From a virus, in the IMG/VR virus record IMGVR_UViG_3300027852_000202, positions 1 through 20,087 of that record: a DNA stretch of 20,087 bases; one strand, given 5' to 3'. Under the pieces are notes generated by a model. It searched no databases and was not told where the DNA came from. It was given only the letters and a program-made list of their open reading frames with translations. Made by a program: the position numbers and the translations under genes. This document shows, in pieces, positions 14,601-18,926 of this stretch (position 1 is its first letter; every line of letters starts with the position of its first letter).

Positions 14601-14837
14601 TTAATTCCCCATAGTTTGCTTAATTACAAATATTTGCATCAGCCATAATAAATCCATTGATTTAGTGCCATCATTCCACATTAAAGCTGCATGAAGATAG
14701 GCTGTTAAGTAATCACCTTCTTTTTTCCATGCTTTTTGTAGTGATTCGATAGCCAGTGGAACCTCTTGTTCTAGCTCTGACTTATCATTTTTAACTAAGC
14801 ATGGCTTAATATCTTGGCAGTTGTAATATCTAGTCAT
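14601..14837 (-). CDS. Hypothetical protein, 78 aa
   Basis: The N-terminus is MTRYYNCQDIKPCLVKND and the rest is mostly helical with many Leu and Trp (YLTAYLHAALMWNDG, SMDLLWLMQIFVIKQ). The last 20 residues are hydrophobic enough to lie against a membrane or pack as a dimer. The frame extends upstream to 14867, but AAGGA lies 8 nt before the ATG at 14837, so that start is chosen; an ATG at 14843 is the alternative. It overlaps the end of the acidic 40-residue gene by 8 nt. The function is unknown. Confidence 0.6.
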   Translation of the reverse strand: MTRYYNCQDIKPCLVKNDKSELEQEVPLAIESLQKAWKKEGDYLTAYLHAALMWNDGTKSMDLLWLMQIFVIKQTMGN

Positions 14838-14952
14838 CTTCATCTTCCTTATAGCTGTCTCGTTCATCTGCTAGACGGTCTTGCTCTTCTTCCCACTCAT
14901 CTTCTGTTTGTGGGTCGTCTGGCTCTTCGTAGCATTTGTCGTTGTTAACCAT
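14830..14952 (-). CDS. Very acidic small protein, 40 aa
   Basis: It reads MVNNDKCYEEPDDPQTEDEW, then an E/D/R-rich helix, and ends YKEDEDD. It fills the gap between two other small genes and its 3' end contains the ribosome site and start codon of the next one. Its own ribosome site is weak (ACGAG). It resembles the acidic 48-residue frame at 11748-11894 in composition, in its end and in how it overlaps its neighbour. Confidence 0.5.
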   Translation of the reverse strand: MVNNDKCYEEPDDPQTEDEWEEEQDRLADERDSYKEDEDD

Positions 14953-14957
14953 AGTGT

Positions 14958-15185
14958 TTACTCGTTACTTAGCTCTATTTTTCCGTTGAATGGCTTAAAT
15001 CCACCTATTCCCCATCCTTCTGCCTCATCACCTAGCGGATAAGTAGCGCCGCTTCCTTGCTGATAAACCAAGAAACCATCTTCTTCTGATTTCATAAGAA
15101 ACACCTTATTGCTGCCATCAGTCATCAAACATGGATACTCTATTTCTGGCTCTAATTTATTCTCTTCTATTCTTTTGCTTTTCAT
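14958..15185 (-). CDS. Conserved-looking phage hypothetical protein, 75 aa
   Basis: After a basic N-terminus the protein reads as a small beta fold: EYPCLMTDGSNKVFLM, DGFLVYQQGSG, then GWGIGGFKPFNGKIELSN. The F-K-P-F-x-G-x-x-x-L ending recurs in small phage proteins of unknown function. A GGGAGC ribosome site lies 8 nt before the ATG. It is part of the leftward early unit. Confidence 0.65.
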   Translation of the reverse strand: MKSKRIEENKLEPEIEYPCLMTDGSNKVFLMKSEEDGFLVYQQGSGATYPLGDEAEGWGIGGFKPFNGKIELSNE

Positions 15186-15186
15186 C

Positions 15187-15405
15187 TTACAGCTCCCACT
15201 TATTCAAATTATTTAGATCGGCTTTGCAACTATCTGAGCAGGTAGGATGGAAATTAATGCGCCTGGATTCTGCATAAGTTGTCTCTATTGGTTTATCACA
15301 CATGAAACACGAGCACTGATGCATCTTGTTCATGTCTCCGTGTGTTCCTACTTTGTTTGACCAGATAGCAAAGCGGCTATTGTTTGGTTGTTCTTGCATT
15401 CTCAT
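15187..15405 (-). CDS. Zinc-binding small protein, 72 aa
   Basis: Contains CSCFMC (residues 31-36) and C56-S-D-S-C60, the latter preceded by H53, which together can hold one zinc ion in a treble-clef-like finger. The flanking residues (ESRRINFHPTC) resemble the short zinc fingers of phage early proteins. The N-terminal 28 residues are probably flexible. It has a GGAGG ribosome site and a 4-base overlap (ATGA) with the previous gene. DNA, RNA or protein binding are all possible. Confidence 0.65.
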   Translation of the reverse strand: MRMQEQPNNSRFAIWSNKVGTHGDMNKMHQCSCFMCDKPIETTYAESRRINFHPTCSDSCKADLNNLNKWEL

Positions 15406-15722
15406 TTTTTAATACCTCCATGATTTTCAATAAATTCTGCAACAAGGCCAATAGGAATATATCCATACACAGAGTCAGTCCCATCAGAACACTCAAAGTC
15501 ACCATCGAAATACTCACCCCATGAATCATCAGGTCTTACACTTGGAAAACCAACTTCAACATGAGTGTAAGGCCCTATATTTTCTCGTGGCGTGCTGTAG
15601 TGATATTGGCTAGCTTGAACAGATAAGCCTTCACCATCATTACATTCTATTCTTTTCGCATTGCCTTTAAATCCATTTCTATTAACTTTTACCGAACTCA
15701 AATATTTGTTTAATTCATCCAT
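15402..15722 (-). CDS. First leftward early gene, conserved phage hypothetical, 106 aa
   Basis: The first gene of the leftward unit, 43 nt after the predicted start point. It has text I recall from a widespread phage/prophage family of unknown function: LSVQASQYHYSTPREN, then YTHVEVGFPSVRPDD, then DSVYGYIPIGLVAEFIENHG. The usual length is about 100-115 aa, as here. The ribosome site is GAGGGG, about 9 nt before the ATG. The promoter is controlled by the operators described at 15764-15794, so this gene is probably under control of the ribbon-helix-helix protein. Confidence 0.7.
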   Translation of the reverse strand: MDELNKYLSSVKVNRNGFKGNAKRIECNDGEGLSVQASQYHYSTPRENIGPYTHVEVGFPSVRPDDSWGEYFDGDFECSDGTDSVYGYIPIGLVAEFIENHGGIKK

Positions 15723-15757
15723 CTTTTTATCCCCTCATTTATTTAGTTGCTTTTCTC

Positions 15758-15786
15758 TTGAACGTGTCACAATAATATGATATTCT
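15758..15786 (+). promoter_or_regulatory. Rightward promoter facing the leftward one
   Basis: TTGAAC (15758-15763) and TATTCT (15781-15786) are 17 bp apart. The predicted start point is near 15793, ahead of the regulator ATG at 15822. The two promoters interleave so that each covers the -10 and spacer of the other; RNA polymerase cannot occupy both at once. Confidence 0.65.
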
Positions 15787-15794
15787 GTGTCACA
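15764..15794. promoter_or_regulatory. Pair of operator-like sites (GTGTCACA)
   Basis: GTGTCACA occurs at 15764-15771 and again at 15787-15794, with 23 bp between equivalent bases. Each core, GTG-T-CAC, is a small palindrome and the second extends to TGTG-T-CACA. For each promoter one site touches the -35 side of the spacer and the other lies just past the -10. Ribbon-helix-helix repressors usually bind such short tandem palindromes, and a gene for one starts 28 nt away. Binding itself is inferred. Confidence 0.65.
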
Positions 15795-15800
15795 GGTCAA
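15772..15800 (-). promoter_or_regulatory. Leftward early promoter
   Basis: On the minus strand TTGACC (15800..15795) and TATTAT (15777..15772) are exactly 17 bp apart, a strong sigma70 promoter. Transcription should begin near 15765 and enter the gene at 15722. A GTG-T-CAC motif lies in the spacer next to the -35 box and another directly after the -10 box. Confidence 0.75.
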
Positions 15801-15821
15801 CAGTTATTTGGAATTAATTTT

Positions 15822-15965
15822 ATGAAGAAACCAGCAAAAGAAAAGATCATTAAGGGTAGAGTAAGTGATAGTCAGTATGACAAGCTTATGAAGCACTGCG
15901 AAGGATTGGGCATAACAATGTCTCAATGGTTGAGGCAACGAATAGACAAGATGAGGGTTAAATGA
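15822..15965 (+). CDS. Ribbon-helix-helix regulator, 47 aa
   Basis: A small DNA-binding protein of the Arc/MetJ/CopG fold. After a basic tail (MKKPAKEK) the strand KIIKGRVSD is followed by helix 1 (SQYDKLMKHCEGLG) and helix 2 (TMSQWLRQRIDKM), the exact layout of the fold. The frame could start at 15777, but that ATG lies upstream of the predicted transcription start and within the promoter; the ATG at 15822 gives the standard size. The ribosome site is weak. It probably represses both divergent promoters, including its own. The next gene overlaps by 4 bases. Confidence 0.75.
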   Translation: MKKPAKEKIIKGRVSDSQYDKLMKHCEGLGITMSQWLRQRIDKMRVK

Positions 15966-16246
15966 TGAGAGATTATAATTTAAGTTTTACAGATGTGATT
16001 AAGCGATTGTTAGATCATGACTCATGGACAGTAAAATGTCTTTACGAAGACGCATCAATGGAGGTTATTGAAAATACGCTTGGGGAATTTTATTTTACAA
16101 ACTGCGGTGGAATGATGAGCTTAAGGGTTCATCCAATTACTCAGGTATATACTGTCGGGATTCTTGAATGGGCAATTATTGGCCCTCTAGCATATTGGAA
16201 CACTTTAACTGTAAAGAGACGATTAAAAAACCGCCCATTAACTTAA
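15962..16246 (+). CDS. Hypothetical protein, 94 aa
   Basis: Cotranscribed with the regulator through an ATGA overlap, with a GAGGG ribosome site at the end of the previous gene. It contains a helix (FTDVIKRLLDHDSW), a strand region (NTLGEFYFTNCGGMMSLRVH) and a hydrophobic stretch near the C-terminus (VGILEWAIIGPLAYW) that might be a weak membrane segment. The tail is basic (VKRRLKNRPLT). The family is unknown. Confidence 0.6.
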   Translation: MMRDYNLSFTDVIKRLLDHDSWTVKCLYEDASMEVIENTLGEFYFTNCGGMMSLRVHPITQVYTVGILEWAIIGPLAYWNTLTVKRRLKNRPLT

Positions 16247-16266
16247 TAATGAAGCGGCAACCAAAG

Positions 16267-16297
16267 CCCTGTCGAAAAGCTTACTGGCTTGATAGGG
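16267..16297 (+). promoter_or_regulatory. Intercistronic RNA hairpin
   Basis: CCCTGTC (16267-16273) pairs with GATAGGG (16291-16297), with one G-T, and inside it AAGC pairs with GCTT around the loop TTACTG, leaving a 3-nt bulge. No T-run follows, so it is not a terminator. It lies between two small genes of the rightward unit and could be an RNase processing or mRNA-stability element. A 23-codon frame (16249-16320) crosses the same bases but has no ribosome site. Confidence 0.45.
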
Positions 16298-16325
16298 ATT
16301 ATAGCATGATTAGATGGTAAAGATA

Positions 16326-16529
16326 ATGAGTGAGATTGATTACGACAAACAAACAGCAGCAGAAATGAACGCAATAGCAAATATGATTAAATATGCAGAT
16401 GAACAAGGGCTTCTAACTGAGGTTGTTTATACGCTTGCAAATTCATTGCTATACACAGATATACACGCCATAAAGCCAGAAACAATACCTCAACAGGCTG
16501 CCGGCGCATTAATTGAATGGGATTGCTAA
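16326..16529 (+). CDS. Hypothetical protein, 67 aa
   Basis: A small, acidic, mostly helical protein (MSEIDYDKQTAAEMNAIANM, then EVVYTLANSLLY) with no motif I know. The ATG at 16326 is preferred, with GGTAAAG just before it; an in-frame ATG at 16314 lies 12 nt upstream with no ribosome site. It stands alone between short untranslated gaps in the rightward unit. Confidence 0.55.
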   Translation: MSEIDYDKQTAAEMNAIANMIKYADEQGLLTEVVYTLANSLLYTDIHAIKPETIPQQAAGALIEWDC

Positions 16530-16570
16530 TATAGCAATAACACCTATTAAAGATAAAAGAGGGTTTAGCA

Positions 16571-16789
16571 ATGAATTATAAGCAGCAATATTTAGGTGAT
16601 TTTAAGCCAGATGAGCGCAGCATAAGGCTTTACGAAAAGCTTAAACAATATTATTTAGATACACCTGATTCCATGTCTAACAAAGGTGCTATGCCAATCT
16701 ATAAAGAATTTAAGAAATGGTGTCTTGAAAATGGATATACGCTATCAGAAGTTAATAGAATGAAAAGATCGTATAACTTTAATGTTTAA
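16571..16789 (+). CDS. Hypothetical protein, 72 aa
   Basis: A helical, basic, tyrosine-rich protein: SIRLYEKLKQYYLDTPDS, then PIYKEFKKWCLENGYTLSEV and NRMKRSYNF. The second half has helix-turn-helix-like spacing (YKEFKKWCLENGYTLSEVNR), which hints at nucleic-acid binding but is not diagnostic. The ribosome site is GAGGG, 8 nt before ATG. Confidence 0.6.
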   Translation: MNYKQQYLGDFKPDERSIRLYEKLKQYYLDTPDSMSNKGAMPIYKEFKKWCLENGYTLSEVNRMKRSYNFNV

Positions 16790-16814
16790 TTATAACACAA
16801 TAGAGAGATAGATT

Positions 16815-17258
16815 ATGGATAAGAGAGGATTTTCATGTATTGCACTGGACAACCCAAAGTCAGACGTTAATGTAGGCTCTGCATTACGTGCTGCTGGTGT
16901 TTATGGTGTTGATTTGATTGTCGCTAGCGGGACTAGATACAAGCACTCAGCAACAGACACTAGAAACCAGCACAAGCACACACCATTTATCAGAAATAAG
17001 AATGTATTTGATGCGCTGCCGCTTGATTGCGTTCCTGTTGCAGTTGATTTAGTTGAAAGCGCTATATCGCTGCCTGAATATAAACACCCAGAAAGGGCGT
17101 TTTATATATTTGGCGCAGAAGATGCAACACTAGGGAAAAGAGTAATAGATAAATGCAGAGACGTTATCTATGTTCCTACTGATGGATGTATGAATCTAGC
17201 AGCTACAGTTAATGTAATTTTATACGATAGATTAATGAAGCAGTTAACCACCCTATAG
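16815..17258 (+). CDS. SpoU/TrmH-family RNA 2'-O-methyltransferase, TrmL-sized
   Basis: A SAM-dependent methyltransferase with the knotted SPOUT fold. Motif 1 is N19-V-G-S-A-L-R25, motif 2 is IFGAEDATLG (98-107) and motif 3 is P121-x(5)-N127-L-A-A-T-V-N-V. All the landmark residues of the family are present. At 147 aa it has only the catalytic domain, like TrmL, which methylates the wobble nucleotide 34 of certain tRNAs, rather than longer TrmH or rRNA enzymes with extra RNA-binding domains. Two tRNA genes end just downstream on the other strand. That these or host tRNAs are the substrate is inference. The ribosome site is AGAGAG. Confidence 0.85.
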   Translation: MDKRGFSCIALDNPKSDVNVGSALRAAGVYGVDLIVASGTRYKHSATDTRNQHKHTPFIRNKNVFDALPLDCVPVAVDLVESAISLPEYKHPERAFYIFGAEDATLGKRVIDKCRDVIYVPTDGCMNLAATVNVILYDRLMKQLTTL

Positions 17259-17292
17259 GAGGGAGAAAAAGAAGTTTAGCAAATAATTTTAG

Positions 17293-17365
17293 TGGGGTGA
17301 CGTAGAGAATCGAACTCTTATCTTTCGGGCCACATCCGAACGCTTTACCATTAAGCTAACGCCAC
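17293..17365 (-). tRNA. tRNA-His (GTG), with an unusual T stem
   Basis: The minus strand folds as a cloverleaf. The acceptor is GTGGCGT with ACGTCAC (one G-T) and the D stem is GCTT/AAGC. The anticodon stem is TTCGG/CCGAA with loop ATGTGGC (anticodon GTG), and the T loop is TTCGATT. Discriminator C and CCA are encoded. The T stem has only 4 clean pairs (AGAG/CTCT), so the gene is a base short of canonical. The base before position 1 is T, not the G-1 that bacterial tRNA-His genes normally encode opposite C73. It may be functional, altered, or decaying. Confidence 0.75.
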
Positions 17366-17370
17366 ATAAT

Positions 17371-17444
17371 TGGTGGCCGGTACAAGGTTCGAACTTGTGA
17401 TACCAGATTCAAAGTCTGGTGTGTTACCACTACACTAACCGGCG
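17371..17444 (-). tRNA. tRNA-Gln (TTG)
   Basis: The minus strand gives D stem GTGT/ACAC and anticodon stem CCAGA/TCTGG with loop CTTTGAA (anticodon TTG, reading CAA). The T stem is ACAAG/CTTGT with loop TTCGAAC, with discriminator A and encoded CCA. The acceptor pairs GCCGGT with ACCGGC at positions 2-7, but the first pair is C-C. Weak 1-72 pairs are a known identity feature for glutaminyl-tRNA synthetase, so this need not be a defect. The 5-nt gap to tRNA-His means both come from one leftward transcript. Confidence 0.88.
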
Positions 17445-17499
17445 ATAATGCTAGTTTTGATGTCGCTGTCGTGTAGTTGTAAATGAGCTCATACTTATT

Positions 17500-17505
17500 A
17501 TTATA
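17500..17505 (-). promoter_or_regulatory. Possible -10 box for the tRNA transcript
   Basis: A perfect TATAAT on the minus strand lies 56 nt before the tRNA-Gln 5' end. No good -35 hexamer is found 16-18 bp upstream (best text TAGCAT), and the region is AT-rich, so this is a weak call. Confidence 0.3.
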
Positions 17506-17523
17506 ACTAATAACTAAATGATA

Positions 17524-17532
17524 TGCTATACT
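17524..17532 (+). promoter_or_regulatory. Extended -10 promoter for the structured RNA
   Basis: TGCTATACT is an extended -10 element (TGnTATACT) on the plus strand. It needs no strong -35 and none is seen. Transcription would begin about 7 nt later, near 17539, which coincides with the first base-paired nucleotides of the RNA at 17538. This match of predicted start and fold is the main support. Confidence 0.55.
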
Positions 17533-17537
17533 AACCT

Positions 17538-17653
17538 TATCGGATTACGGGATTTGACCACCGCCGATACATAACTAAGTTTAATAACCCGTTTAGGGTA
17601 GCGTGGAGTCTTAGTTCTCCGGTCAAAACGTTACACCTAAGCGGGTTTTTTTT
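17538..17653 (+). ncRNA. Candidate structured RNA with two pseudoknots, unknown family
   Basis: Helices seen in the DNA are P1 TATCGG/CCGATA (17538-17543/17564-17569), stacked on CGG/CCG (17548-17550/17561-17563), and P2 CCCGTTTAGG/CCTAAGCGGG (17588-17597/17636-17645). P3 is GTAGCGT/ACGTTAC (17598-17604/17628-17634) and P4 is GGAG/CTCC (17605-17608/17617-17620). Two more perfect 7-bp matches use only bases these leave free. One is TTTGACC in the P1 loop with GGTCAAA between P4 and P3 (17553-17559/17621-17627). The other is AACTAAG in the P1-P2 linker with CTTAGTT in the P4 loop (17573-17579/17610-17616). Because no base is shared, all can form together as a double pseudoknot. A T8 run ends it. 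It may act as a trans RNA, a ribozyme-like element or a leader controlling the replication genes. It does not match pistol, twister or hammerhead patterns that I can recall. Confidence 0.65.
17588..17653 (+). terminator. Strong terminator before the replication genes
   Basis: P2 of the structured RNA (10 bp, one G-T, extendable by two A-T pairs) is followed at once by eight T residues (17646-17653). The GGAG ribosome site of the replication initiator begins at the very next base (17654). Expression of the replication genes from upstream must therefore pass this terminator, an attenuator-like layout. Confidence 0.8.
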
Positions 17654-17665
17654 GGAGCAAATAAA

Positions 17666-18316
17666 GTGAGTAAAAGAAAGTCATTTTTAATTCACATTGA
17701 TAGCTTAGACGTTTTAGACGATCTAACTGTTGAGCAGTGTGGTGAATTATTTCAAGCCATAAAAGCACACCATAAAGATGAAGAACTAGAATTAAACCCT
17801 CTTGTTAAAATAGCCTTTTCTGCATTCAAAAATCAATTTATTCGTGACGATGAAAAATATACTAAAACTTGTGAAAGACGAGCTATAGCTGGCTCTAAAG
17901 GAGGGAAGCAAAAGGTAGCAAATGCTAGCAATTGTAAGCAAAAGATAGCAAACGTAGCAGATAGTGTTAGTAAGAATGATAGTAAGAGTAAGAATAAGAG
18001 TGATAGTGATAATAAAAGAAAGGTATTTAAACCCCCGCTTTTTCAAGAAGTATGCGATTACATAACTGATAAAAAATACACCGTATCTGCAAATCAATGG
18101 ATGAGTCACTACGAGTCTAACGGATGGATGGTCGGTAGAAACAAAATGAAAGACTGGAAAGCCGCTGTAAGAACTTGGAATAATAGGAACAAAGAAAATG
18201 AAACCAATAAACGAAACACTCAACAATCTACCGCTGAGAGAGTCTCAAACAAACTTGATGAAATCGCAGCAAGAGACATTGCAGAAAACGGCTTTACCCA
18301 TACACTGGATAACTGA
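17666..18316 (+). CDS. Replication initiator-like protein (DUF6291-type N-terminus), GTG start
   Basis: Likely the origin-binding replisome organizer, equivalent in place to lambda O. Residues 1-75 (SKRKSFLIHIDSLDVLDDL..EQCGELFQAIKAHH) match the DUF6291 type found at the start of phage replication proteins. A low-complexity linker follows (about 76-118, KQKVANASNC, KQKIANVADS, then S/K/N/D-rich). Residues about 120-173 are the conserved C-terminal block, YITDKKYTVSANQWMSHYES followed by NGWMVGRNKMKDWKAAVRTW. The GTG start has GGAG 8 nt upstream. The helicase-loader gene follows with a long overlap. The origin may lie inside the linker-coding DNA. Confidence 0.75.
   Translation: MSKRKSFLIHIDSLDVLDDLTVEQCGELFQAIKAHHKDEELELNPLVKIAFSAFKNQFIRDDEKYTKTCERRAIAGSKGGKQKVANASNCKQKIANVADSVSKNDSKSKNKSDSDNKRKVFKPPLFQEVCDYITDKKYTVSANQWMSHYESNGWMVGRNKMKDWKAAVRTWNNRNKENETNKRNTQQSTAERVSNKLDEIAARDIAENGFTHTLDN
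17907..18031 (+). other. Candidate replication origin inside the initiator gene
   Basis: Two copies of AGCAAAAGRTAGCAAA (R is G or A) lie at 17907-17922 and 17937-17952, exactly 30 bp apart, with a looser AGCA echo after each. They are followed by a strand free of C from 17959 to 18031 (73 nt) made of GATAGT/AGTAAGA-like units. Iterons next to an AT-rich, purine-skewed strand inside the initiator gene is the layout of the lambda origin in gene O. The same bases code for a low-complexity linker, so a purely coding explanation remains possible. Confidence 0.45.
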
Positions 18317-18650
18317 GCTATTTAAATTGTTTCAGGCGCGTTATTTAGCTAAGTGGGCCACCCCTATAAGCGGTATAGAAGAAAGAGCCGTTAAAGAGTG
18401 GTCTATTGGCCTTGCAGGGCTATCTACAGCACAAATTAAGCATGGTGTTGATAGCTGGAATGAAGAATGGCCGCCTTCGTTGCCTGAATTTAAGAAAACA
18501 TGCTTAGGAATAACAGATCAAGATGATTGGAGACATAAAGTAGGGGCCTACAAGTTCAACGATACAAAGTGTTTACCAATAATGAAGGCTCAGGAAAGTA
18601 TAGCAAAAGAAGAAATGCAAAAAATTAGAGATAAATTGAATAAAGGTTAA
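18198..18650 (+). CDS. Lambda P-like helicase loader, 150 aa
   Basis: Likely loads the host DnaB helicase at the phage origin. Residues about 35-103 fit the lambda P-type pattern: WITELFKLFQARYLAKW, then EERAVKEWSIGLAGLSTAQI, then KHGVDSWNEEWPPSLPEFKK ending in TC. The P-S-L-P-E-F-x-x-x-C end is the most diagnostic part. At 150 aa it is shorter than lambda P (233 aa). The ATG at 18198 has AGGA 9 nt upstream and overlaps the initiator gene by 119 nt in another frame; an ATG at 18258 would shorten the overlap to 59 nt but still overlap. Some overlap is unavoidable because the conserved domain begins before the initiator stop. Confidence 0.75.
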   Translation: MKPINETLNNLPLRESQTNLMKSQQETLQKTALPIHWITELFKLFQARYLAKWATPISGIEERAVKEWSIGLAGLSTAQIKHGVDSWNEEWPPSLPEFKKTCLGITDQDDWRHKVGAYKFNDTKCLPIMKAQESIAKEEMQKIRDKLNKG

Positions 18651-18661
18651 CCAACATTAAA

Positions 18662-18670
18662 GGCATATGC
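18662..18670 (+). repeat. GGCATATGC intergenic repeat, copy 1
   Basis: GGCATATGC follows the helicase-loader stop by 11 nt, and with ATGCC at 18674-18678 it can form GGCAT/ATGCC. A second copy (GGCATATGCC at 18892-18901, a perfect 10-bp palindrome) sits in the same place after the next gene. Both lie 25-32 nt before the next ATG. Confidence 0.4.
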
Positions 18671-18701
18671 ACTATGCCATAACATATAAAGTGAGGTAGA
18701 T

Positions 18702-18890
18702 ATGAAAGTAACAGAAGAGCAATACATGCTTTTGAGCGACAAAGGAAAGATGCAGTTTTTATTAACATCATTTAACGGTATATATCACTTATATGATGAT
18801 AAAGAAATAGGAGACGATCTAAGCAAGGCTTATAACTTGGTTCAAGAGTCTTATTTTAAATTGCAATCAAGGTTTGAAATATCAGATTAA
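18702..18890 (+). CDS. Hypothetical protein, 62 aa
   Basis: A small, mostly helical protein: VTEEQYMLLSDKGKMQFLLT and DDLSKAYNLVQESYFKLQSR. The ribosome site is GAGG, 6 nt before ATG. It follows the replication genes in the rightward unit. The family is unknown. Confidence 0.6.
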   Translation: MKVTEEQYMLLSDKGKMQFLLTSFNGIYHLYDDKEIGDDLSKAYNLVQESYFKLQSRFEISD

Positions 18891-18891
18891 C

Positions 18892-18901
18892 GGCATATGC
18901 C
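18892..18901 (+). repeat. GGCATATGCC intergenic palindrome, copy 2
   Basis: A perfect 10-bp palindrome 1 nt after a stop codon and 25 nt before the next ATG, matching copy 1 at 18662-18670 in sequence and placement. It could be a protein-binding site or small mRNA hairpin repeated between genes. Confidence 0.4.
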
Positions 18902-18926
18902 AGAACAGTTTAAATAGAGGTGAGAT

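Noticed and set aside
16249-16320. 23-codon frame MKRQPKPCRKAYW...
   Set aside because: It crosses the hairpin at 16267-16297 and has no ribosome site; only faintly like the start of NinG-type proteins. Too little to call a gene.
17538-17653. Known self-cleaving ribozyme or integron attC site
   Set aside because: No CUGAUGA/GAAA hammerhead core, no pistol or twister core text that I can recall, and no paired RYYYAAC/GTTRRRY core sites; topology also differs. A covariance-model search is needed to exclude them fully.
17792-18226. Minus-strand hydrophobic open frame of 144 codons
   Set aside because: Opposite the replication initiator; the apparent membrane character comes from reading its C-free, AT-rich linker in antisense. 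No start signals.
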